NCBI GenBank assembly: GCA_050246635.1
Contig: JBFWVR010000006.1
Span: forward strand, 62,001-126,000
DNA from: JBFWVR01 sp050246635
Lineage (GTDB): Bacteria > Acidobacteriota > Vicinamibacteria > Vicinamibacterales > UBA2999
Direction of reading: 5' to 3'
DNA: 64,000 nt
This document shows positions 29,375 to 37,521 of this stretch, in pieces. Within the stretch, counting starts at the first letter, position 1. Each line of letters begins with the position of its first letter. The translations under genes were made by a program, and so were the position numbers. The notes beneath the pieces are model-generated. The model was given only the letters and a program-made list of their open reading frames with translations. It did no database searches and was not told where the DNA came from.

Positions 29375-32056
29375 ATGAGACCGACACAGTTCCCATTCGC
29401 CCTTGCCCTGGCCCTCGCGGCCGCCCTGCCGGCGCTGGCCGCCGCCCAGCCGGTGGCCCACGACGCCGGGCCGTCGGTGGCCTCCTACGTCGTCGGCGAC
29501 GGGCAGGCCGCCTCGGCGCAGCCCACGCGGCTGCCGCCCGCCGGGTCGCCACCGCTCGTCCGCTTCATCGAGCTCCGGTTCCACCCGGTCAACGAGTCGC
29601 TGATCGAGCCCCAGACGTATCTCTATTACATCCAGACGCAGCCGAGCCGCTCGTCGGACGGCGTGTGGGTCCCCTACAACGAGGCGACCGAGCAGAGCCT
29701 GCTCGAGGACTTCCGCCGGTTGTGGGGCACCAACTTCCTCGACAACCTGTGGATCGAGGTCGAGGACGCGCCGTACGAGAACGGCGTGATGGGCAAGCGG
29801 GTCATCTTCAACATGGAGGAGCGCCCGCGCGTCAAGATCGTCGACTACACCGGCTCCGACAAGATCGAGCGGACCAAGGTCGACGAGAAGATGCGCGAGC
29901 TCGGCGTGTCGCTGCGGCTCGACTCCTTCCTCGACCAGGCGGCCATCCGCCGCGTGGAGGGCATCCTCCGCGACATGATGTCGGAGAAGGGCTACCAGTT
30001 CGCGACCGTCGCGCACCATGTCGACGAGCTGCCCGGCGGCCCGAAGCTGGTGAAGGTGACCTTCGACGTCGACCAGGGGCCGAAGGTGAAGGTCCGCGAC
30101 ATCGAGTTCGTGGGCAACGACGAGGTCGGCGACGGCACGCTCAAGCGCCAGATGGACGCGACCAAGGAGCACTGGTTCCTGTCGTTCATCACGGGGCGCG
30201 GCACCTACCAGGAGACGAAGTTCGAGGAGGACGCCGAGAAGGTCATCGAGTACTACCGGAACAAGGGCTACATCGCCGCGCGCGTGGGGCAGCCCGAGAT
30301 CCGCGCGCTCGAGGACTCGGACGATGGCGAGACCCGCTGGGTCCAGCTGCGCATCCCCGTCACCGAGGGGCCGCGGTACCGCGTCGGGGAGTTCACCTTC
30401 GCCGGCAACGACGTCATCAAGGACGAGTTCCTGCGGCCGCTCTTCAAGCTGAAGCCGGGCGACTGGTACAGCGAGAAGCGGATCCGCGACGGGCTCGAGA
30501 AGGCGCGTGAGGTCTACGGCGGCGGCGGCTACTTCGAGTTCACGGGCTATCCCGACCTCGAGCCGGTGGACGCGGCCATCGGCCCGCTGGCCGGCCCGGC
30601 CGAGCCGACCGTCAACGTGACGATGCGCATGCAGGAAGGCGAGCAGTACTTCGTCGACCGCATCACGTTCACGGGCAACACGACCACGCGCGACAACGTG
30701 ATTCGCCGCGAGATGCGGCTCGTCGAGGGCGGCGTCTTCAACACCGAGGCGCTGAAGTACAGCATCCGGCGGCTGAACCAGCTCGGGTACTTCAAGAACC
30801 TCGAGGGCACGAGCGACATCAACGTCGAGAAGTCGCCCGACAAGGCGAACAACGTCGACGTCACGCTCAAGCTCGAGGAGCAGAACCGCAACCAGCTGAC
30901 GTTCGGCGCGGGCGTCTCGCAGTTCGAGGGCTTCTTCGGGCAGCTCGCGTTCCAGACCTCGAACTTCATGGGGCGCGGCGAGTCACTGACGCTGTCGCTG
31001 CAGGCCGGGTCGCGGGCCGAGAACTACCAGCTCGGGTTCACCGAGCCGTTCCTGTTCGATCGGAACATCACCGGCGGCATCAACCTCTACAAGCGCACCC
31101 TGCAGTACATCGGGCAGTTCACGCAGAAGTCGGCCGGCGGCGACATCCTCACGGGCTTCCAGGTCGCCGACTTCTCGCGCATGTTCTTCAGCTACAGCTA
31201 CGAGCAGGTGAAGGTCACCGACCTCAACGAGCTGTACCGGGACCCGGTGCTGCTGGCGAACAACCCGTTCCTGCAGGACTCGCTGCTGCTCAACGAGCAG
31301 GGCGGCAAGCGGACGATCAGCAAGATCACGCCAAGCTTCGTCTTCAACACCGTCGACAACCCGATCTTCCCGAACACGGGGAAGCGCCTGAACCTGTCGA
31401 CCGACATCGCGGGCCTCGGCGGCAACACCAGCTTCATCAAGCCGCTGGCGGAGTTCACCGCGTTCTTCCAGCACACGCGCCGGACCTCGGTCGGCTTCCG
31501 CGTGCAGGCCCAGTACGTCCGGCCCTACGGCGATACCGACGCGCTCCCGATCTTCGAGCAGCTGTTCCTGGGCGGCGAGTACAGCATTCGCGGCTTCGAC
31601 ATCCGCTCGGTCGGCCCCCGCTCGCCGGTGAACAACCTCGTGCTGGGCGGCAACAAGAGCCTGCTGTTCAATGCCGAGTACCTGATTTCGATCGCCGGGC
31701 CGGTGCGGCTCGTGCTCTTCTACGACGCCGGGCAGGTCCGCGATCGCGGCCAGAACTTCGCGTGGAAGGAAGACATCGTCGAGCCGATCCTCCCGGAACC
31801 GCCGCTGCTGAGCGACCCGTTCCAGGGCGTCAGCCTGACCGATCCCGACGCGGGGGAGATCCAGACGCAGATCACGGGCCAGCGATCGGCGTTCAAGACG
31901 TCGACCGGTGCCGAGGTGCGGTTCTTCATGCCGGTGCTGAACGTGCCGTTCCGGCTGATCTTCGCGTGGAACCCGCAGCGGGGCGGCGTGCTCGACAACA
32001 GCCTGCGGCCCTCGAAGGCCTTCACGTTCCGGTTCGCGGTGGGGTCCACGTTCTAG
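29375..32056 (+). CDS. bamA: Outer membrane protein assembly factor BamA
   Basis: 893 aa. Signal peptide (FALALALAAALPALAAAQ), then serial POTRA repeats (beginning near VRFIELRFHPVNESL, with clear later ones at VKVRDIEFVGNDEVGDGTL, YRVGEFTFAGNDVI and YFVDRITFTGNTTTRDNVI), then a C-terminal 16-strand Omp85 barrel with the GGEYSIRGFD motif and terminal Phe. It catalyses insertion of outer-membrane barrels. ATG 29351 is an alternative start. It heads the envelope cluster followed by ompH and lipid A genes. Confidence 0.93.
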   Translation: MRPTQFPFALALALAAALPALAAAQPVAHDAGPSVASYVVGDGQAASAQPTRLPPAGSPPLVRFIELRFHPVNESLIEPQTYLYYIQTQPSRSSDGVWVPYNEATEQSLLEDFRRLWGTNFLDNLWIEVEDAPYENGVMGKRVIFNMEERPRVKIVDYTGSDKIERTKVDEKMRELGVSLRLDSFLDQAAIRRVEGILRDMMSEKGYQFATVAHHVDELPGGPKLVKVTFDVDQGPKVKVRDIEFVGNDEVGDGTLKRQMDATKEHWFLSFITGRGTYQETKFEEDAEKVIEYYRNKGYIAARVGQPEIRALEDSDDGETRWVQLRIPVTEGPRYRVGEFTFAGNDVIKDEFLRPLFKLKPGDWYSEKRIRDGLEKAREVYGGGGYFEFTGYPDLEPVDAAIGPLAGPAEPTVNVTMRMQEGEQYFVDRITFTGNTTTRDNVIRREMRLVEGGVFNTEALKYSIRRLNQLGYFKNLEGTSDINVEKSPDKANNVDVTLKLEEQNRNQLTFGAGVSQFEGFFGQLAFQTSNFMGRGESLTLSLQAGSRAENYQLGFTEPFLFDRNITGGINLYKRTLQYIGQFTQKSAGGDILTGFQVADFSRMFFSYSYEQVKVTDLNELYRDPVLLANNPFLQDSLLLNEQGGKRTISKITPSFVFNTVDNPIFPNTGKRLNLSTDIAGLGGNTSFIKPLAEFTAFFQHTRRTSVGFRVQAQYVRPYGDTDALPIFEQLFLGGEYSIRGFDIRSVGPRSPVNNLVLGGNKSLLFNAEYLISIAGPVRLVLFYDAGQVRDRGQNFAWKEDIVEPILPEPPLLSDPFQGVSLTDPDAGEIQTQITGQRSAFKTSTGAEVRFFMPVLNVPFRLIFAWNPQRGGVLDNSLRPSKAFTFRFAVGSTF

Positions 32057-32081
32057 TGCGCGGGCCCGGTCGTGCGTTGAC

Positions 32082-32101
32082 CGGCCGCCCCGGGGCGGCC
32101 G
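32082..32101. terminator. 20-bp GC palindrome after bamA
   Basis: CGGCCGCCCC followed by its exact complement, 26 nt after the bamA stop, with no T-tract. It may partly attenuate transcription into the ompH-lpxA genes. Confidence 0.5.
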
Positions 32102-32142
32102 TTGTGGCGGGGGGGCCGGGAGGCCGGTCCCTGAGGAGACCT

Positions 32143-32559
32143 ATGTACCGTCCGACACTCGGCCTGCTGGCGCTTGCCGCGGCCACCCTGATCACCGTCG
32201 GCTGCGGCGACGACACGCCGGTCACGCCGACCCAGCCCACGCCGACGACCGTCACCGAGACCTTCAGCGGCACGCTGACCGTCAACGGCGCGATGACCCA
32301 CCGGTTCGCGACGCAGTCGGGCGGCTCCGCGCAGGCCACGCTCACCGCCGTCGGCCCGGACACCGGCGACGTCGTCGGGTTCGCCATGGGCACGTGGAGC
32401 GGCAGCACCTGCCAGCTCATCCTCACGAACGATGCCGCGGTGCAGACCTCGGTGATCACCGGCACGGTGGGCACGTCGGGGCAGCTGTGCATTCGCGTGT
32501 ATGACGTCGGCCAGCTGACCGGACCGGTCGACTACGAAGTCACGGTCGTCCACCCGTGA
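32143..32559 (+). CDS. Small lipoprotein with a beta-sandwich domain, unknown function
   Basis: 138 aa, a strong TGAGGAG ribosome-binding site, and a lipoprotein signal with TVGC lipobox near residue 20. A Pro/Thr linker precedes a domain of about 100 residues with alternating strands (FSGTLTVNGAMTHRFAT, later QLCIRVYDVGQL) resembling PPC-type beta-sandwiches. No specific family is recognised. Its place between bamA and ompH suggests envelope localisation. Confidence 0.65.
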   Translation: MYRPTLGLLALAAATLITVGCGDDTPVTPTQPTPTTVTETFSGTLTVNGAMTHRFATQSGGSAQATLTAVGPDTGDVVGFAMGTWSGSTCQLILTNDAAVQTSVITGTVGTSGQLCIRVYDVGQLTGPVDYEVTVVHP

Positions 32560-32626
32560 CGACGGCCGGGCCGGGACTCTGGTGTAACATCGTTAGGTTG
32601 CGTCACCCACGAAAGGACGTACGGTA

Positions 32627-33235
32627 ATGAGAGGTTTCGCTGTCGCCGCCGTGTTCAGCCTGATGCTGGCCGGTGCCCCCGTGTTCGCGCAGACCCCGCA
32701 GACGCCGGCGCAGCCCCCGGCAACCCCGCCGGCGGCGCCCGCTGCCCAGGCGCCAGCGCCCGCGCCGCGGCCGTTCCCGGAAGGGGCGAAGGTCGCGTTC
32801 GTGGTGCTGCAGCGGATCGCCAACGAATCGGTGGCCGGCCGCGCCGCCACGACGAAGATCCAGGCGCTCCAGCAGCAGAAGACCGCGGACCTGAACAAGC
32901 AGAACCAGGCGCTCCAGGCGCTGCAGCAGCGCCTCGAGAAGGAGGCCGGCGTGCTCAGCCCGGCGGCCGCCGCCGACCTGCAGAAGCAGATCGAGCGCGC
33001 CCAGGTCGACCTCCAGCGCTCCACGCAGGACGCGCAGGCGGAGATCCAGGAGCTCACCCAGCAGCTGCAGGAGGAGTTCCGGGTCCGCATGGAGCCCGTG
33101 CTGGCCGCGGTCGCCGAGGAGAAGGGCCTCCACTTCGTGTTCAACGGGCCTGACTCCGGCCTGGTCTGGGCCGACACGGGGCTGGACATCTCCGAGGACG
33201 TCATCAAGCGGCTCGACGCCCAGCAGAAGCAGTAG
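32627..33235 (+). CDS. OmpH/Skp-family periplasmic chaperone
   Basis: 202 aa. Signal peptide (cleavage near VFAQ), a Pro/Ala linker of about 25 residues not seen in E. coli Skp, then the OmpH core starting VAFVVLQRIANES and a long Gln-rich coiled coil (about 80-165). The tail is LHFVFNGPDSGLVWAD. It binds unfolded outer-membrane proteins. The bamA-ompH-lpx order is conserved in diderms. A TAACAT sequence at 32585 could be its -10 element. Confidence 0.88.
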   Translation: MRGFAVAAVFSLMLAGAPVFAQTPQTPAQPPATPPAAPAAQAPAPAPRPFPEGAKVAFVVLQRIANESVAGRAATTKIQALQQQKTADLNKQNQALQALQQRLEKEAGVLSPAAAADLQKQIERAQVDLQRSTQDAQAEIQELTQQLQEEFRVRMEPVLAAVAEEKGLHFVFNGPDSGLVWADTGLDISEDVIKRLDAQQKQ

Positions 33236-33255
33236 GCCGCGACCGGCCGTCGCGG

Positions 33256-33261
33256 TAGAAT
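33256..33261 (+). promoter_or_regulatory. Possible -10 box (TAGAAT) upstream of fabZ-lpxA
   Basis: TAGAAT in a GC-rich gap, 32 nt before the GTG at 33293. If used, translation cannot start at the ATG (33260) that overlaps it. Confidence 0.3.
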
Positions 33262-33292
33262 GAGCCGGCATCCGGCCCTTCCGGAGGGGCGG

Positions 33293-34606
33293 GTGCCGGC
33301 GCCGTCCCGTACAGGGACGCTGTCACTTCGCTCCGGATCCCGAACCATCGTGCCGCCTTCCTCGACCCCAACAGTCCTCGACCGCCTCGCCTGCCGCTAT
33401 CCCGGCACCCTGATCGACGCCGTCGCCGAGCACGACCGCGGGCGCCGGATCGTCGCGGTCAAGAACGTCACGGTGAACGAGGAGTTCTTCCTCGGCCACT
33501 TCCCGGGCACGCCGCTGATGCCTGGCGTCCTGATGATCGAGGCGCTGACCCAGGTGGCGACCATCCTCCTGCTGGAGCGGGACGACGTCGGGCCGGCCGA
33601 CCGGGTGGCCCTGCGCGGTGTCGATCGCGCCAAGTTCCGTCGCCAGGTCGGGCCGGGTGACCGCCTGCGCCTGGAGGTCGAGCTGGAGCGCGAGACCGCC
33701 CCCATCGTGCGCGCGCGGGCCGTCGCCGACGTCGACGGCCAGGTCGTGGCCGAGGCGGAGCTCGTGCTGGTCGTCCGCACGGACGGGGTGCAGGTGGACC
33801 CGCTGGCGCGTGTGCACCCGGACGCCGTGCTCGGCGCCGGGACGGTGGTGGGCGCCTTCGCGGTGGTGGGGCCCCACGTGCGGCTCGGGCGCGGCTGCCA
33901 CATCCACGCCCATGCGGTCATCGACGGGCACACGACGATGGGCGACGGCAACCAGGTGTTCCCGTTCGCGTCGGTGGGCCTGGCGCCGCAGGACCTGAAG
34001 TACCAGGGGGAGCCGACCGAGCTCGTCGTCGGCGACCGCAACATCTTCCGCGAGTGCGTGACGATCCATCGGGGCACCGCTGGCGGCGGCGGCCGCACGA
34101 CGATTGGCGACGGCAACCTGTTCATGGGCTACGTGCACGTCGCGCACGACTGCCATGTGGGCAGCGGCACGATCTTCGGGCCACACGCCACGCTCGGCGG
34201 CCACGTGACCGTCGAGGACCACGCGAACATCAGCGCCGGGTCGGCCGTGCACCAGTTCTGCCGGGTGGGCCGCCACGCCTTCATTGGCGGCTACTCGGTC
34301 GTGACGAAGGATGCCTTGCCGTTCGCCCGCACGGTGGGCAGCCGCCCCGCGCGCATCTTCGGCGTCAACACCATCGGCCTCGTGCGGCGCGGCTTCGCGA
34401 CCGACACCGTCGCACAGGTCAGGCGCGCCTTCCGCTACCTGATGCAGTCGAAGCTCAACACGAGCCAGGCCCTCGAGCGCATCGAGCGCGATCCGTCGCT
34501 CGGCGCCCCGGACGTGGCCTACCTCGTGGAGTTCATCCGCTCCGCACCGCGTGGGGTCATCCTGCGGCGTGGGCGGAGGAGCGAGAACGGCTCGCCGGAC
34601 GACTGA
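33293..34606 (+). CDS. FabZ-LpxA fusion protein
   Basis: 437 aa from GTG 33293. Residues about 25-160 are a complete FabZ hotdog dehydratase with the catalytic His69 and Glu83 (GHFPGTPLMPGVLMIEA). Residues about 170-437 are UDP-GlcNAc acyltransferase LpxA: left-handed hexapeptide repeats, catalytic His285 in YVHVAHDCHVG, and the C-terminal helical cap (VRRAFRYLMQ). Both acyl-ACP enzymes act in the cytosol. GTG 33293 has GGAGG 5 nt upstream; ATG 33260 and GTG 33350 are alternatives. The fusion joins genes that are normally adjacent; lpxD is absent between ompH and fabZ. Confidence 0.9.
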   Translation: MPAPSRTGTLSLRSGSRTIVPPSSTPTVLDRLACRYPGTLIDAVAEHDRGRRIVAVKNVTVNEEFFLGHFPGTPLMPGVLMIEALTQVATILLLERDDVGPADRVALRGVDRAKFRRQVGPGDRLRLEVELERETAPIVRARAVADVDGQVVAEAELVLVVRTDGVQVDPLARVHPDAVLGAGTVVGAFAVVGPHVRLGRGCHIHAHAVIDGHTTMGDGNQVFPFASVGLAPQDLKYQGEPTELVVGDRNIFRECVTIHRGTAGGGGRTTIGDGNLFMGYVHVAHDCHVGSGTIFGPHATLGGHVTVEDHANISAGSAVHQFCRVGRHAFIGGYSVVTKDALPFARTVGSRPARIFGVNTIGLVRRGFATDTVAQVRRAFRYLMQSKLNTSQALERIERDPSLGAPDVAYLVEFIRSAPRGVILRRGRRSENGSPDD

Positions 34607-35424
34607 TGAAGCTCGGACTGATCGCCGGCAACGGGCGCTTCCCGTTCCTGGTGCTCGACGCGGCGCGCGCCCAGGGGCACCAGGTCACGATCGTCGCGGT
34701 GAAGGGGGAGGCCGGGCCTGACCTCGAGGCCGCGGCGCAGGCCGCCCCGGCCGCGCCGGTCCACTGGGTCTCGCTGGGCCAGCTCGGTGCCTGTCTCGAC
34801 GCCCTCGAGCGGGCGGGCTGCACCCACGCGGTCATGGCCGGACAGGTCAAGCACACGAAGATCTTCGGCGGCGTCGTACCCGACTTGACGATGCTCAAGG
34901 TGTTCACGCGGCTCAAGGCCCGGAACACCGACGCGCTGATCGCCGCGGTCGCGGACGTGATGCGCGAGCACGGGGTCGAGCTGCTGGACTCCACCGCGCT
35001 GCTCGCGCCGCTCCTGGCGCGTGCCGGCGTGCTGTCGAAGCGAGGCCCCACGGCGGGCGAGGAGGCCGATGCGGCCTTCGGGTACCGGATGGCGGATGCC
35101 ATCGCGGGCCTGGACATCGGCCAGACGGTCTGCGTGAAGGACCTGGCCGTCGTCGCGGTGGAGGCGATGGAGGGCACGGACGAGACCATCGGGCGCGCCG
35201 GACGCCTCGCGGGCGCCGGCGTCGCGGTGATCAAGGTGGCGAAGCCGGGGCAGGACATGCGGTTCGACGTGCCGGTCGTGGGCGTGCCCACGGTCCGGGC
35301 CATGGAGGCGGCGGGTGCGACGCTGCTGTCAGTGGACGCCGGCCGGACGCTGCTGCTCGACGGGGACCGCATGATCGAGGCGGCGGACGCCGCCGGGATC
35401 GCGGTCGTGGGGAGGGCACAGTGA
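34606..35424 (+). CDS. lpxI: UDP-2,3-diacylglucosamine pyrophosphatase LpxI
   Basis: 272 aa, DUF1009/LpxI family, releasing UMP to form lipid X in lipid A synthesis. The N-terminal MKLGLIAGNGRFPFLVLDAA and the C-terminal RFDVPVVGVPTVRAM with KVAKPGQDMRFD are typical. The start codon shares a base with the lpxA stop (TGATG), so the two are coupled. LpxI replaces LpxH in many alpha-proteobacteria and acidobacteria. Confidence 0.92.
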   Translation: MKLGLIAGNGRFPFLVLDAARAQGHQVTIVAVKGEAGPDLEAAAQAAPAAPVHWVSLGQLGACLDALERAGCTHAVMAGQVKHTKIFGGVVPDLTMLKVFTRLKARNTDALIAAVADVMREHGVELLDSTALLAPLLARAGVLSKRGPTAGEEADAAFGYRMADAIAGLDIGQTVCVKDLAVVAVEAMEGTDETIGRAGRLAGAGVAVIKVAKPGQDMRFDVPVVGVPTVRAMEAAGATLLSVDAGRTLLLDGDRMIEAADAAGIAVVGRAQ

Positions 35425-36353
35425 GGGTTGGCGTCATCGGCGTGGGCCATCTCGGGCGGCATCATGCGCGCCTGCTGGCCGGCATGGACGGTGTGACACT
35501 CGTCGGCGTGGCGGACGCGCGACGGGAGCGTGCGGCCGAGGTCGCCGCGGAGTTCGGCACGGTCGGCGTGGCCGACTGGCAGGCGCTTGGCGCCGTCGAC
35601 GCCGTGACAATCGCGACGCCCACGGAGACGCACGCCGAGGTCGCCCTGCCCCTGATCGAGCGCGGTGTGCACGTGCTGATCGAGAAGCCGCTGACACGCA
35701 CGGTGGGGGAGGCCGACCGCCTGGTGGCGGCGGCGCGGGCGGCCGGCATCGTCGCGGCCGCGGGCCACACCGAACGGTTCAACCCCGCCGTGATCGCGGC
35801 GCGGCCGCTCATCAACGGCCCCCGCTTCATCGAGGGCCACCGGCTCGGGACCTTTCCCGACCGCAGCCTCGACATCGACGTCGTCTTCGACCTGATGATT
35901 CACGACCTCGACCTCGTGCTCGACCTGGTCGGCGAGGACGTCGACACCATCGAGGCGGTCGGCGTGCCGGTGCTCACGCCGCGGGTGGACATCGCCAACG
36001 TGCGCCTGCGGTTCGCGGGCGGCTGCATCGCGAACCTGACGGCCAGCCGGATCAGCCGCGACCGCGTGCGCAAGCTGCGGTTCTTCCAGAAGGACGCGTA
36101 CCTGTCGATCGACTATGCGGCCCAGGAGGTGGAGACGTGGCGGCTCGTCCGCGTCCCGGGCGCGATGCCGGCCATCGAAGGTGGCAAGATGGACGTGCCG
36201 CATGACGAGCCGCTCAAACGGGAGCTCGAGGACTTCATCGGGGCGATCCGCGAGGGGCGCGCCCCGGCGGTGCCCATCGACCACGGGCGGCGGGCGCTCG
36301 AACTGGCCCAGCGTATCGCGGCCCGGATGGCCGAGAGCCTCGGCCGGGATTGA
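35421..36353 (+). CDS. Gfo/Idh/MocA-family oxidoreductase in the lipid A cluster
   Basis: 310 aa. The NAD(P) Rossmann start is VGVIGVGHLGRHHARLL, the family EKP motif is IEKPLTRTVGEADRL, and the substrate domain follows (HTERFNPAV, MIHDLDLVLDLVG with the catalytic His-Asp pair). GTGA overlap with lpxI shows co-translation. GnnA, which oxidises the 3-OH of UDP-GlcNAc for amide-linked lipid A, is a Gfo/Idh enzyme found beside lpxA, so this may be GnnA-like. The partner aminotransferase GnnB is not in the window, so the call stays general. Confidence 0.8.
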   Translation: MRVGVIGVGHLGRHHARLLAGMDGVTLVGVADARRERAAEVAAEFGTVGVADWQALGAVDAVTIATPTETHAEVALPLIERGVHVLIEKPLTRTVGEADRLVAAARAAGIVAAAGHTERFNPAVIAARPLINGPRFIEGHRLGTFPDRSLDIDVVFDLMIHDLDLVLDLVGEDVDTIEAVGVPVLTPRVDIANVRLRFAGGCIANLTASRISRDRVRKLRFFQKDAYLSIDYAAQEVETWRLVRVPGAMPAIEGGKMDVPHDEPLKRELEDFIGAIREGRAPAVPIDHGRRALELAQRIAARMAESLGRD

Positions 36354-36356
36354 CGG

Positions 36357-36576
36357 GCCACAGATGGCACAGGTGGCACAGCGGTCAGGGGAAACACAGA
36401 TGCACAGATGACGGGGGATGCACAGATGCGGGACCTGCCGACGATGGGCGCACGGTTGTGGCGCAGCCCCGCGGGCACGGTCAAGGACCGCGGACGAGGG
36501 CACAGGTCAACGCGTGAGCCATCTGTGCATCCGTTCCGCATCCGTGCATCTGTGCTATCTGTGCCATCTGTGGCCT
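36357..36576. repeat. Nested inverted-repeat element with CACAGATGG-type ends
   Basis: Fills the 271-nt gap and starts 3 nt after the oxidoreductase stop. Outer arms 36357-36372 and 36559-36574 are perfect 16-bp complements. Imperfect inner arms (about 36394-36432 with 36518-36556) carry repeated GATGCACAGATG motifs. The middle (about 36433-36517) shows no repeat or gene. Confidence 0.8.
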
Positions 36577-36624
36577 GTGCTCGCCGTGGCTGATAACAAC
36601 GATCGAATCTGGTAATCGCTGCCC

Positions 36625-37521
36625 ATGAAGGACGACATCACGGCCCGCGCCGCGGCGGGAGAACGGCTCGAGGCGGATCAGCTCGCCGAGGCGCTCAACG
36701 CGGACATCCTCTCCCTCGGCATGGCGGCGGCCGACGTGTGCCGCCGGCAGCGTGATGGCGCGGTGTTCTACCGCCGGGTCCACGTCATGTCCCCGGTGGC
36801 GCTGACGCAGTCGTCGCCGGCGCCGGACGTCGCGTCGGAGATCCGGCTCAGCACGCTGCCCGAGACGCGCGAGCTGGCGCTCGAAGCCGTGCGTCTCGCG
36901 CGGCAGGCCGCGGGGCCGGCCCGTGCGGTCACGGGCTTCGCGTTCGCGGAGCTGGCCGATCGCGCGGCGGGCGGCTGGGGTGAGCTCGACGCGCTCTTCG
37001 GCGGTTTCGCGGAGGCAGGCCTCACCGACCTCGTGGCCGTCGAGGCCGACCGGGTCGGGGACGTGGGCGCCGCGCTCGACCAGGTGCGGCGCGCTGGCCT
37101 GGCGGGCCGGCGTCTCGCGGTCCGCCTGCCGCTCGGCGCCCGGCGCCTCGAGGTGCTGGGCGCGGTCCGGGACGCCATCGAGTCGCGGGGCAGCGTCGAG
37201 CTGTTCGCGCCGCTGCCGGCCGAGCCAGCGACCGACGTGCCGACGACCGGCTACGAGGATCTACGGCTCGTCGCCCTCGCGCGCCTGGCCCTGGCCCACC
37301 TCGCCGGCGATCGGCTCCCGTACGTGAGCGTCGACTGGGACCTCTACGGCCCGAAGCTGGCCCAGGTGGCCCTGACGTTCGGCGCCGATCACCTCGACAC
37401 CGTTCACGCGACGGACGACCCGGCGCTCGGCCGTCGCCGGGCCAGCGCCGAAGAGGTCGAGCGGAACGTCCGCGCCGCGGGGTTGACGCCGGGCGAGCTC
37501 GATCGACAGGTCCGCGCATGA
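36625..37521 (+). CDS. MqnE-like protein lacking the radical-SAM cysteine motif
   Basis: 298 aa, first gene of the menaquinone cluster, with a stop/start overlap (ATGA) to mqnA. The C-terminus (DLRLVALARLALAHLAG, DLYGPKLAQVALTFGADHLD, ASAEEVERNVRAAGLTPGEL) matches aminofutalosine synthase MqnE. The N-terminus also resembles MqnE up to FYRRVHV. The CxxxCxxC Fe-S motif that should follow is replaced by SPVALTQSSPAPDV, and the whole protein has a single cysteine (C39). It cannot bind the radical-SAM cluster, and it is about 70 residues shorter than MqnE. Perhaps a pseudoenzyme or scaffold. Confidence 0.7.
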   Translation: MKDDITARAAAGERLEADQLAEALNADILSLGMAAADVCRRQRDGAVFYRRVHVMSPVALTQSSPAPDVASEIRLSTLPETRELALEAVRLARQAAGPARAVTGFAFAELADRAAGGWGELDALFGGFAEAGLTDLVAVEADRVGDVGAALDQVRRAGLAGRRLAVRLPLGARRLEVLGAVRDAIESRGSVELFAPLPAEPATDVPTTGYEDLRLVALARLALAHLAGDRLPYVSVDWDLYGPKLAQVALTFGADHLDTVHATDDPALGRRRASAEEVERNVRAAGLTPGELDRQVRA

